DNA of 58,212 nucleotides from an uncultured Pirellulaceae bacterium (GTDB taxonomy: Bacteria; Planctomycetota; Planctomycetia; Pirellulales; Pirellulaceae). Under the pieces are notes generated by a model. That model searched no databases and had not been told where the DNA came from. It was given only the letters and a program-made list of their open reading frames with translations. The translations under genes were made by a program, and so were the position numbers. Of this stretch, positions 1-8,602 are shown piece after piece (the stretch's first letter is position 1; each line of letters starts with the position of its first letter). The DNA lies in assembly GCA_905480235.1 (NCBI GenBank), contig CAJQPP010000145.1, positions 1-58,212 of the forward strand, in the 5' to 3' direction.

Positions 1-162
1 GCGTTGCCGTTCCATTCATTTGGCATCGGCGGGCTATTCACGTTGATGATGTCGATGACCGCGGACGTCTGCGATCTAGACGAATTCAATACGGGAAAAC
101 GACGAGAAACAGGTAAGGTTTACCGGGAACAAACAAAAACCAAAACAGTACATAACCAATGA
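1..162 (+). pseudogene. Inverted C-terminal fragment of a GPH-family symporter
   Basis: Frame 1 is open from the window edge to a TGA at 160-162. Its first 36 codons read like the conserved cytoplasmic loop of GPH/melibiose-type symporters (FGIGGLFTLMMSMTADVCDL, then DEFNTGKRRE). The match stops abruptly at about base 109 and the remaining codons resemble nothing in the family. The opposite strand carries the preceding part of the same kind of gene, ending at about base 92, so the two pieces meet head-on and share about 17 bases. This may be a fold-back joint at a contig end, or the tail of a convergent paralogue that starts outside the window. Confidence 0.6.
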
Positions 163-1144
163 CGGATATGCCTTGCGAGATAATGAAGGTTTTTTTCTTG
201 CCAATTATTTTGGAGACGGCTGCCACCAGTGGAATGACTAAGAAGGTCGTGATGATGGCTCCCACGCAGCCGTGAAGTGCAGGCCAAATACCAGCCTTGT
301 CCGCCTGTCCGTCAAAAAGATAGTGAACAATGATAAAAAATGTAAAGGTTGCGATAATGTTAAACGAGTTGAAAATCAAAAAGGTAGCAAAAGCCAGTTT
401 GCGAAACTGCGGGATCGCAAATGCTTGGAGTGTTGATTTCCAGATGGTCCCGAGGCTTCCCCCAATCGCGCCAATGTTGATTGGCTGAAAGTCATCCCGG
501 TCCACTGTCGACGGGCTTTTGATGAAAATAGCGGGAATGATCGCTAGAATCGCGCATGGAATACCTACCCACACGGACAGTTGTCGCACGCCAGCATCGG
601 GACCATCTGGAAACCATTCGGGGCTGTAGAGAATCACCCAAAACCAAGGTGCGATAACCCAGGCCCATTGGCCAATAAACTGAGCCACGGCCATGATGTT
701 GGTGCGCTCGTGAAAGTCATCGCTCATTTCATAACCCATTGCCACATAGGGCACGCTGAAAATCGTCAGCCCTAGGTAGAAAAACAATGAACAGAGCATG
801 AAGTAAGTAAAGTTGTATGAAAGACTGTTCTCGCGATAGAGTTGCCACATAACGATATAGGAGATGCCCAGAATTAATCCGCCAACAAAAACGTATTGTC
901 GGCGACGCCCCCACCTAGACCGCGTGTTATCGGAAATGAACCCCATGATGGGGTCGGTGATAGCATCAAAGACTCGAGGGGCGAAAAAGATAAAACCCCA
1001 TGCCAGAGGTGAGAATCCGAGGTCCTGAACGAGGACGACCAGAAAGACACCGAGGGCGGCAGGGAACATTTGGTTGGCCAGCATGCCCAATCCGAATGCC
1101 AGTTTTTGTCCGAACGGAACCTTTGTTGAGGCTGTTTCAGTCAT
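86..1144 (-). CDS. MFS/GPH-family sugar:cation symporter, 3' truncated
   Basis: The 352-residue product starts with a typical GPH N-terminus. It has FGLGMLANQM in helix 1, then RVFDAITDPIMGFISDNTRS-type loop residues followed by RWGRRR, which is the family signature between helices 2 and 3. About nine or ten hydrophobic segments follow. Full-length relatives have about 450 residues and 12 helices. This one ends at GKPYLFLVVFPY and stop, just before the loop that appears inverted on the other strand at 1-109. The family moves glycosides, pentoses or hexuronides with Na+ or H+ across the inner membrane; the substrate cannot be told from sequence. As it stands the gene lacks its last helices, which is probably an assembly or rearrangement effect rather than a natural end. 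Confidence 0.85.
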   Translation of the reverse strand: MTETASTKVPFGQKLAFGLGMLANQMFPAALGVFLVVLVQDLGFSPLAWGFIFFAPRVFDAITDPIMGFISDNTRSRWGRRRQYVFVGGLILGISYIVMWQLYRENSLSYNFTYFMLCSLFFYLGLTIFSVPYVAMGYEMSDDFHERTNIMAVAQFIGQWAWVIAPWFWVILYSPEWFPDGPDAGVRQLSVWVGIPCAILAIIPAIFIKSPSTVDRDDFQPINIGAIGGSLGTIWKSTLQAFAIPQFRKLAFATFLIFNSFNIIATFTFFIIVHYLFDGQADKAGIWPALHGCVGAIITTFLVIPLVAAVSKIIGKKKTFIISQGISVIGYVLFWFLFVPGKPYLFLVVFPY

Positions 1145-1348
1145 ATATTTTTTATACGGTCAGAGTGAAATCGTGAGGGTCACGTTGTGGAGGCGGTGCC
1201 AACAGATGCGCCGCGGCTGATGGAATTTTAGGAGTGTTTAGCTCGGACACATCGACCATGAAAGTCGGTCCATGGTACCGATGTAATTACCAAACAGCAA
1301 GACAGTGAATGACACCTCCGGGTTCCGAAATTCGACGTTCATTATTAT

Positions 1349-1815
1349 TCATCGTTTAACGGTAACCGCGAATTCGATGGCGTTCGTCAAAACGGAACGC
1401 GTTGAGGAGGATGGAGGCTCAATGTCGTAGGCATCTGCCACTACCCCAACGCCATTGATAATCGCCTTATGCTCTTTTATTGTCGCTAAGAGATCCTCGC
1501 GTAGTGCACCGTAACCCTAGTGGGAAAGATGATCGTGTGATGCCAAATGAAAAACCTCCGGTGAATTTTCACAACTTAAAATCGTTGTGGTGAACCTTAT
1601 TTAACCATTCATGCGGTTCACGCCGAAACGAAGGTTAGGGTGGTCTTCGCTGCTGGTCGCTGTTCCCATACGTTCTTGTTTTCCAGCCAAATGCTCCATT
1701 CTCAAAACGGCATCTGAGGTTGTAAGCGGTCCAATCGCCTTATGGGTACGGATCGTCGAACCATCCCGCAAAAAATCCAAGGCCTTTTGAGATCCCGCGC
1801 TATCGATAAAACGCT
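1349..1815 (-). pseudogene. Decayed ORF of unknown family
   Basis: Reading the minus strand gives two protein-like stretches. The first, 1601-1815, includes DEVAYKRFIDSAGSQKALDF and IRTHKAIGPLTTSDAVLRME and ends in TAA. The second, 1349-1555, includes LREDLLATIKEHKAIINGVG and VVADAYDIEPPSSSTRS; it has a TAG at its head and ends in TGA. Amino-acid composition is coding-like, but frame changes and stops break it up. I do not recognise the family. It lies directly behind the PQQ-like gene on the same strand and may be a remnant of a former neighbour. Confidence 0.35.
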
Positions 1816-1821
1816 TGTAGG

Positions 1822-2754
1822 CTACTTCATCGGTGCGCCGGCAAGAGGTTTGCCGTTGGTAGTGAGGATCTGGAAATGGTGGGCGTAGTGACCGTTATAG
1901 GTCCAGACTATCTTTTTGTCGGGAGTGACTTCAAATATCTTGACGGCATCTTTTTCTCTTTGCCCGTAGCTGGTGACGACCGTGTTTCCATTAGGTAATC
2001 TTTGGACGCCGCAAGCATCTTTTATGATTCCCCCGACATCTTCATTGTCCAATTCCCATATGACATTGCCTTGGGAATCAAATTCGACGACGCGATTTCC
2101 GTAGGTGCAACCGACTAGGGTGTTGCCGTTTTTTAGCCGGATAGCTGTAAAAGGCCAGTGCTTGGTTTGCGGTCCACCAAAATGGGGCGTATCTGTTTTT
2201 AGGTCACGGACCACTTCCCCATTGGGAGAGTATTCTTTGACCGAAAATCCCAAAAGGTGGGGTGCCACGTAGTTCCCATTTTTCAGTTTCCTGGCCATGC
2301 GAGTTTGCATGTGGTGGTTGTCTGTTTGTTCAGGATCAACAGGGATGGTCTTCGTGACATTGCCTAATTTATCGACTTCGATCAATCTCGGTTGATTTCC
2401 CAGTACCGTGATTAAGGTTTGGCCATCCGTTAATCGCCATGCACTTACTAATTCGGCATCTGTTGTTTCTTTTGGGTAACGCCAGCACGGTTTTTTTTCA
2501 GTATCAAACTCAACCACCTCATTGGTATAGGTTATTAAGACGTGCCCGTTATCAAGCTGCGTTGCGTCCTTCGCGCCACCCTGGGTTTTCCAGATCTCCT
2601 GGCCTTGCTCATCGACGATACCGGTGAAACCACCTGCAATCAATATCTCGTGCTGAATCTCCTGTGGTTGATCATTTTCCTGAGCCATGCTCAGCGTTGG
2701 GAAAAACAGAAATAGGCAAAGGGCCATGCCGCGGAATCGATTGCAAACTAACAT
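1822..2754 (-). CDS. Exported PQQ-like / arylsulfotransferase-like beta-propeller protein
   Basis: The start at 2754 is preferred over the longer frame to 2841: it has a GGAG ribosome site seven bases upstream and gives a clean signal peptide (MLVCNRFRGMALCLF..., cleavage after SMA). The mature part is a series of propeller blades marked by repeats such as LDNGHVLITYT, LTDGQTLITV, LKNGNTLVGCTYGNRVVEFD and LPNGNTVVTSYG, each followed by a W-x-L/Y strand (GNVIWELDN, KKIVWTYN). This pattern is common in planctomycete PQQ_2/ASST-like proteins annotated only as beta-propellers. It is probably periplasmic. Substrate and enzymatic role are unknown, and no catalytic residue is identifiable. The gene appears monocistronic. 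Confidence 0.8.
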   Translation of the reverse strand: MLVCNRFRGMALCLFLFFPTLSMAQENDQPQEIQHEILIAGGFTGIVDEQGQEIWKTQGGAKDATQLDNGHVLITYTNEVVEFDTEKKPCWRYPKETTDAELVSAWRLTDGQTLITVLGNQPRLIEVDKLGNVTKTIPVDPEQTDNHHMQTRMARKLKNGNYVAPHLLGFSVKEYSPNGEVVRDLKTDTPHFGGPQTKHWPFTAIRLKNGNTLVGCTYGNRVVEFDSQGNVIWELDNEDVGGIIKDACGVQRLPNGNTVVTSYGQREKDAVKIFEVTPDKKIVWTYNGHYAHHFQILTTNGKPLAGAPMK

Positions 2755-2999
2755 GCCGAGCTCCAAGAGATTTGGAATGATCACTACTGTATCGTTTAAA
2801 CGTTGGTCTCGTATCGTCGACGGTCGGGAGTGGCAACGCAACCATAGGTCGAAAAACGTATGTCTTGTGCAGACGTTTCACATCTTTTCGGATTTTCCTC
2901 GGGGGTTTGCTTTGATATCGTTAAGGGGTTCATGGTGATGCCCCGGAGGCCGTGTAGAGTGAATCCGTTACCAACCTTAACTAGATAAGTTCTAAGCTC

Positions 3000-4550
3000 A
3001 TGTCAGACTCCGAACACGAAATTTCTCGCCGCGCGGCTTTACAACGCGCAGCCGCCGCCGGCGCTGGGCTCGCAGCCGGAGGTGGGATGCTCGCTAGTGG
3101 TGGCAGTCAACAGGTCAGCGGCTCGGTTGTTGGCCCAAAAACTCAAGAGGACTGGTTTACGGAACGGGCTTATTCTCTCAGCGGTAACAAAGTGTTAGGG
3201 AATGGCGAAGAAGGCTCTATCCCCGATGCCAGCCTAGCCAGTCGGATTTACATGCCGGAATCCGCCAAAGAAGTTGTTCGTTTGGTCAAGTCACTTCCGC
3301 CGACAACGCCGATAGCGATCATCGGTGGCGCTCACGAATCCTCCAATGTGGCAATGTTGGCTAGCGAAAACGCCGTCATCTTTGACATGGCAAAATTAAA
3401 TTCCATTGACGTAAAACGAAAAGACAATGAATTACTGTTTACAGTGGGAGCGGGGGTTCTTTTTCGGCAACTTGTCGAAACCGTACGAGATCACCAAGGC
3501 GCACTTCCCGTAGGTACAGGCCCTGATGTCGGTGTCGTCGGTTACGTATTGAATGGCGGCATTAGTGGGTATTTTTCCCGACGCCTTGGTTTACTGGGGC
3601 AACGTGTTGTGCAAATGACTGTGGTGACAGCAACGGGCGAGTTGCGAGTCGTTACGCCCCAAGATGAGCTATTTGCGGCAATGCTCGGAGCCGGTAGTGC
3701 GTTAGCGATCGTTGTCGACATGACCATTCGGGTTGCCCCCGAAAGTATTATCCAAGGTGCCGAGCAAAGGGTTTTTGGTTTCGATACTCGAGATCAAGCG
3801 GTCAAGTTTTCCCGGGGCGCATTGCAGTTCATGAAGAAGCGGGCGTTGCCCAACGATTCGGTCTCTATGGAATTGGTCGTTTCTGGCTCCAAGGCTTTGG
3901 TCGTTAACGTAGTCTTTTACGACTCGTTTGCAGGAGATGCTAAAACCTACATTAAACCGCTGACGGATCTATCTACCCAATTGGGTCTGCCGACCGTAGC
4001 GCAGGCTACCTGGACCACATGGTACGAAGCGGCGGCAGCATTGTGGCCGGTTATTTCGGAGATCGTTGGCGATCCGCTTGTGACTCTTCAACACTCGGTG
4101 GGAACGGTGGGTGTTCCCAGCGATGAGATCCTTGATTTTGTAAGCGATACGATCGTTGCCGAATTCCCTTTAGACAAGGCCGTATTTTCTATTATCGAAA
4201 TAAGAACCTTGGGCGGGGCTATTTTTGCAGGCAGCAAAATTCCGACAGGAAATCTACACCACCTGTTTTTCGTGGATTTTATTACGCTTTACGATGCGAA
4301 AAATAAAACGGTTGCGCAGCGTCAAGCAATCGCTGATTCAACCATGCAAGTCTTAGAGAAATCTGCGGCGGTGGAGGGGTTAGCGATTGATTTTAGTGGG
4401 ACGCATTCGCAACCGGACGACCGGCAAACTTTCACAAAGCCGCCGGTTATGTTCGGGACTAAGAATTCGGCTGCGGCAGTAAAAGCACTGAAAACGAAAA
4501 TGGATCCCTCCAACCGCTTCCGCTTTCATCCGTTCACAAAACTGCTTTAA
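3000..4550 (+). CDS. Tat-exported FAD-binding oxidase (berberine-bridge/PCMH type)
   Basis: 516 residues. The N-terminus has a twin-arginine region (ISRRAALQRAAAAGAG) and a hydrophobic Gly/Ala stretch, so export as a folded flavoprotein is likely. Residues about 80-240 form a PCMH FAD-binding domain: AIIGGAHESS supplies a histidine in the place of the 8-alpha-histidyl FAD link, and GGISGYFSRRLGLLGQRV is the family GGG-G loop. The second covalent anchor of bicovalent BBE-like enzymes, a cysteine in the G-x-C-P-x-V-G-V segment, is replaced (GTGPDVGVVGY). The C-terminus ends with a BBE-like segment (NRFRFHPF). The family oxidises alcohols, sugars or alkaloids with O2; the substrate here is unknown. 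Divergent from the upstream propeller gene. Confidence 0.85.
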   Translation: MSDSEHEISRRAALQRAAAAGAGLAAGGGMLASGGSQQVSGSVVGPKTQEDWFTERAYSLSGNKVLGNGEEGSIPDASLASRIYMPESAKEVVRLVKSLPPTTPIAIIGGAHESSNVAMLASENAVIFDMAKLNSIDVKRKDNELLFTVGAGVLFRQLVETVRDHQGALPVGTGPDVGVVGYVLNGGISGYFSRRLGLLGQRVVQMTVVTATGELRVVTPQDELFAAMLGAGSALAIVVDMTIRVAPESIIQGAEQRVFGFDTRDQAVKFSRGALQFMKKRALPNDSVSMELVVSGSKALVVNVVFYDSFAGDAKTYIKPLTDLSTQLGLPTVAQATWTTWYEAAAALWPVISEIVGDPLVTLQHSVGTVGVPSDEILDFVSDTIVAEFPLDKAVFSIIEIRTLGGAIFAGSKIPTGNLHHLFFVDFITLYDAKNKTVAQRQAIADSTMQVLEKSAAVEGLAIDFSGTHSQPDDRQTFTKPPVMFGTKNSAAAVKALKTKMDPSNRFRFHPFTKLL

Positions 4551-4817
4551 TCGCACGGTCTCCCTTTCAGTGCCATGAATTTCAGCCCACCTAGGGGAAC
4601 GGTTTCGACCTGAAGGGATGGTTTCGGTCTAAGGTCAAAAATTCCAGTAGCGTTTAAGCGTTTGCATTAAAACCCGTCGTCCGTCGCGGCATTTCAGAAA
4701 TACCTGACGAACAAGATGGGTAAGTTGATTTCTTACTAAAATAACTCGATGTTGTCAGACTATAATCAAGTTCGTGCCGTGAAGCGGAAGTCAAGGTTTT
4801 TTGGATCAGAATTGCTC

Positions 4818-7004
4818 ATGAACAGTTTTAAGAATTCGGTTGCATGGTTTTTTGTGATGGCCTGGTTTTTGGCGAGTAGCCTATTAGCACAAGACGCTGC
4901 CCCCACGCTTTCCTTCGAGCGGCAACTCGCAATTCCGTCAGACCGTACAGCGATCGATTTGTCGAGTCATGCTACGCCTCGTTTTTTTGACTGGGATCAA
5001 GATTCCGACCTCGATTTGTTAGTGGGCGGCGGAGATGGCAGATTGTGGTTATTTCCGAATATCGGTACGGCACAAAATTCTCGTTTCGATAAGCGTCAGC
5101 CAATTACCGCTGGGAAGACAGATCGCTGGGGAGGTTCTTACACCGGCGTGCTGTTTATTAATTTAATGGGCGGTCCGTTACCCGATCTGGTTGTTTGTCA
5201 CTCAGGCAATCAAGTCGCGGTTCACGAGAATATTGGAACCCAGGCAAATCCAAAATTTTCGGAGAGAGGGCTAACCTTCGAAGTGCAAAAAAATTGCCAG
5301 GGTCGATTTGATGCTGCTGATTGGAATGGCGACGGAACGGTTGATCTGGTGACCGGTTCATTTGGCGGTGAATTGCAATGGCACCCCAACCTGGGAACAG
5401 CGAAATTACCCAATTTCGAAGAGGGGCAGCCGTTTTTTGATATCAAGTCGGCCTACAACGCTCACCCCCGAATCGTCGATTTCAATCAAGACGATCGATT
5501 GGATCTGCTGCTGGGGAATAACTGGGGATCAGTAACTCTTTACCTGAATCAGGGGCAGGATACTCCCACACTTGAAAAAACGGGTGCGTTCCTGTGGGCC
5601 GATGGAACCGAACTCAATATCCGCGCGAACAACGGCGATGACACGACACCTGAACTGGTGGACTTCGATAACGACCATGTTATGGATCTGGTCAGTGGCG
5701 GTGCGAATGGACAGGTCTTCTGGATGCGTGGCATCGGCGTGACGGCACGAGTTTCGAAATTAAAAACTATCTTCGAAACATACGCGAATGATCTGGGCGA
5801 GCAACTAAATAATGACCCGGATTTGCGGGAGCAGATTTTCGGTTTGCTAATTTCATTGCAGACGGATCTTGCAAGCGGATTGCTGACACCGGATTCCGGA
5901 CGAAAATTATTTTCGGAACTTGCGCCTTTGGCGACGCAATTCCCGGGCCTTTTAAGGCGACAGAAATTTGACGTCGAGAAATTTCCCTATTTACCGATGC
6001 TGGCCGCCCAATTTTGGATCGTGCTTTCGGAGTCGCTTCCGCAAACGCAAGAATCGCGGCAATTAGTGGCGGAAGCGGCTGGCTTCGGTGGGGGGTATCG
6101 TAGGCTCTTGGTCGATTTTGGAATTCTCTTTATCGACAATGACATGGCCACCAAGGAACACTTGACTGCCATGCACCAATTGATTTTGGCGATGCCGAGG
6201 GACGCGTGGGATGTCCAGGTGATTACCGTGGCGGGCTGGCTTGGTGATGGGCTTAAAACGCAGAAGATCCGCTCAAGTACAGGAATTAATATCTTCGATC
6301 TGCCACTGGGGCGACCCGAAGATAGTTTCACCTCGGATTCTCCGAGGCCGGGGATCACCGATGTTTACCTCATTTGTCTGGCACATGAACTGGCACATAA
6401 CATGCTCGACACCGTCGGACGCAAGTCTCGACCGGAGTTATTTGAGTCCAAATTTGAGGGGCTCGCCGGGGCAGCCGGAAAAGATATTATTTTCCGCGAA
6501 CCGAAATCAAGAGGCGTTGACTTCGATGCAACGAAAAAGAATTTTTTGAGGCAAAAGTTATGGGACGGCGATCCCAGTACCTGGAAAGATGCCTGGGATA
6601 ATTACTTCCGCGGCAAAGAAAAATTTGATCGAGCTTATGTCCGCGGTAATGTGCAGTTCTTTTTGGATGCTCCGCAGGAGGCTTTCGCGACGTTAGCAAA
6701 TCAATATTTCGCAGACAGTCAATTGATGCTGGATTTTTGCAAAACGCGCTGGGACGCCGGGCATCGTTCTAATATTAATCAATTCTTACTTATCGCAGAT
6801 TATCTCAGCGGCGGTGAAGACGAAGTCAAGTTTTATACGCTTCGACCGGGAGGCGCGTTGCGAGTGACTAATGCGAAATTGGAAAGAGACGCTCAGGCGA
6901 GAATTATCTCGGTGCAATCCCAGAAATCGATTGGCGAATTTACCTATAAAAGCGGCGTATTAGTTAATGGATTTGAGTTGAAGCCGGTTGGCACAGACCG
7001 TTAG
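4818..7004 (+). CDS. Exported FG-GAP/VCBS propeller fused to a HExxH metallopeptidase-like domain
   Basis: The start at 4818 is chosen because it gives a signal peptide (MNSFKNSVAWFFVMAWFLAS..., cleavage after LLAQ); the frame is open back to 4749. The first 300 residues hold at least four FG-GAP blades with Ca-binding loops: DWDQDSDLDL, DWNGDGTVDL, DFNQDDRLDL and DFDNDHVMDL. The C-terminal half is unlike FG-GAP and carries LAHELAHNML, with zinc-ligand histidines at about 523 and 527 and general base Glu524. About 94 residues later PQEAFATLANQYF could supply the third ligand (Glu621). That layout resembles gluzincins of the lethal-factor/Pro-Pro endopeptidase group. I infer a secreted or surface protease with a binding propeller. 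The peptidase assignment rests on motifs only. Confidence 0.7.
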   Translation: MNSFKNSVAWFFVMAWFLASSLLAQDAAPTLSFERQLAIPSDRTAIDLSSHATPRFFDWDQDSDLDLLVGGGDGRLWLFPNIGTAQNSRFDKRQPITAGKTDRWGGSYTGVLFINLMGGPLPDLVVCHSGNQVAVHENIGTQANPKFSERGLTFEVQKNCQGRFDAADWNGDGTVDLVTGSFGGELQWHPNLGTAKLPNFEEGQPFFDIKSAYNAHPRIVDFNQDDRLDLLLGNNWGSVTLYLNQGQDTPTLEKTGAFLWADGTELNIRANNGDDTTPELVDFDNDHVMDLVSGGANGQVFWMRGIGVTARVSKLKTIFETYANDLGEQLNNDPDLREQIFGLLISLQTDLASGLLTPDSGRKLFSELAPLATQFPGLLRRQKFDVEKFPYLPMLAAQFWIVLSESLPQTQESRQLVAEAAGFGGGYRRLLVDFGILFIDNDMATKEHLTAMHQLILAMPRDAWDVQVITVAGWLGDGLKTQKIRSSTGINIFDLPLGRPEDSFTSDSPRPGITDVYLICLAHELAHNMLDTVGRKSRPELFESKFEGLAGAAGKDIIFREPKSRGVDFDATKKNFLRQKLWDGDPSTWKDAWDNYFRGKEKFDRAYVRGNVQFFLDAPQEAFATLANQYFADSQLMLDFCKTRWDAGHRSNINQFLLIADYLSGGEDEVKFYTLRPGGALRVTNAKLERDAQARIISVQSQKSIGEFTYKSGVLVNGFELKPVGTDR

Positions 7005-7138
7005 ACCGCATCGTCTAGATTTGATAATTTGCAGCTTGGAAAAATTTGATTCCTGCCGGCTTGCGGGTGGTGGATAAACGGCTGGCGATAGGCGATTCTT
7101 TTAGATAGGTTGCCGTTCGGATTGTGCGGAATCCCCTC

Positions 7139-8602
7139 TCACCCCATCAGTTCTGTAAGCGGTCCGCGTAAATTGAAATGCATCAGATTGGCATCGACTT
7201 GACCAAACGTCGGTGGGATATCGAGGCCGGCGGCCTGCATCAAGGCTAGGTAAAGGCTGCCAACGGTTTGGTGCCCTTCATCGCCATACTTGGGGTACTC
7301 AAGGTAGCGGCCCATGCGGAGTTTCTGATTCATACCACCCACCAGCACGAATGGCCAATCGTGTCCTTCGCAATGATGGTCACCCGATGAACACGACATG
7401 TAAACAATTAGCGTGTTGTCGAGCATTGAGCCATTTCCTTCCGGAATGCTGGCGAATTTTTTTGCCATTTTGGCAATTTCCCGCAGGTGCAATTTTTCAA
7501 TTTCCATGCGTGCCTGATGTCCGGTCCAGCCATTGGATGCTGTGTTTTCTCCGAGATGGCCGAGTGCGTGTACGTGGTCCATGAGACCCAGTTCTGAATA
7601 CTTAACGCCTAGCGTGTCGGGACGTAACGTAATGACATTGGTGAGGCCGGAAATCAATGCGGACGAGGCAATTTCGAAATGCGATTCGATGCGTGCGGAC
7701 GGCGCCTGGGCGTCGTAACGATCAGTTAATTCGGGTGCGTGAGTTTGGATTTGATCGAGGAGCGCGGCTTTTTTATTTTCTATCTTTTGTAATGAATGGA
7801 ATGAATCCATATACAACGCGAATCGATCCTTGTCGTCTCCAGTCAACTGTTTTTCGACGCGTTTGGCATCCTTGGTTAGGAAATCCATCAGGTTGCCATT
7901 CAAGGCCAATTTCTTTTCTAACTGCTCTGGAGTGGCGACAGCAGAACCAAATAACTCAAGAAATGCTTTTCGTGGCGAAGCCTGGTAGGCGACGGGCTTG
8001 GCGGAACCGTAGGCCGATAGATTCGGGTAGCAATAGGTATCCTCGGGCTTGGCGTTTCCAAGCAATCTCCCATTCATTGCCATGCCATACATCGGGTAAG
8101 GACCGTTGGAGAGGTGCTGACCCAGTAAACAGTCGAGTGTTGGCGCGATGGCTACGGTTTCCGAATCGTGAAGGGAAAGCGTGCCAAAACCTTTGGTGTG
8201 ATTTCCCCGGAAACCAACGCCCGAGAGACTCTGAATGATGGTCAGGTGATTTTTAAGGCTCTCGAGTGCCGCTAATTTCTCGGGCAGTGCGTGGTTCGCA
8301 AGCGAGACATCCACTCGTGGTCCAGGTCGCCGGCCTCGATTGCCAAGCTTTTTACCGTCCTCTGGATTGATAAAATGATTTTCCAGACCCTCGGGCACGA
8401 GATTGAACTTATCAATGCCAGATGATTTCACCACAAAGACAAATCGTTTTGGCAGCGTCTCCTCGTCGCCATTCGCATGTGCCTGAATTGTTCGCAGACA
8501 GGAGGCCATGGCCAGAGACATACCGCCGATGGAAATGTTCTGAAGGGCACGTCTTCTGGTTACTAGCATAGGTGGGCCTGAATAATGGATGGAAGGTTTC
8601 AA
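7139..8602 (-). CDS. DUF1552 family Tat-exported protein
   Basis: 487 residues. A Tat motif (TRRRALQNISIGGMSLAMAS) follows an 11-residue leader. The start overlaps the upstream gene's stop as ATGA, which favours 8602 as start through translational coupling; Met12 at 8569 is the alternative. The body matches the DUF1552 family: KRFVFVVKSSGIDKFNLVP, LTIIQSLSGV, HDSETVAIAPTLDCLLGQHL, TLIVYMSCSSGDHHCEGHDW. DUF1552 proteins are distantly related to the alkaline-phosphatase/sulfatase-like DUF1501 group and are almost always encoded beside DUF1592-type cytochromes in planctomycetes, as here. Biochemical function is unknown. It probably acts in the periplasm with its partner. Confidence 0.9.
   Translation of the reverse strand: MKPSIHYSGPPMLVTRRRALQNISIGGMSLAMASCLRTIQAHANGDEETLPKRFVFVVKSSGIDKFNLVPEGLENHFINPEDGKKLGNRGRRPGPRVDVSLANHALPEKLAALESLKNHLTIIQSLSGVGFRGNHTKGFGTLSLHDSETVAIAPTLDCLLGQHLSNGPYPMYGMAMNGRLLGNAKPEDTYCYPNLSAYGSAKPVAYQASPRKAFLELFGSAVATPEQLEKKLALNGNLMDFLTKDAKRVEKQLTGDDKDRFALYMDSFHSLQKIENKKAALLDQIQTHAPELTDRYDAQAPSARIESHFEIASSALISGLTNVITLRPDTLGVKYSELGLMDHVHALGHLGENTASNGWTGHQARMEIEKLHLREIAKMAKKFASIPEGNGSMLDNTLIVYMSCSSGDHHCEGHDWPFVLVGGMNQKLRMGRYLEYPKYGDEGHQTVGSLYLALMQAAGLDIPPTFGQVDANLMHFNLRGPLTELMG

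Noticed and set aside
1-162. TGA at 86-88 of the GPH gene as a selenocysteine codon
   Set aside because: The residue context is not a redox site and the reading after the stop does not resemble the family; the family continues on the other strand instead.
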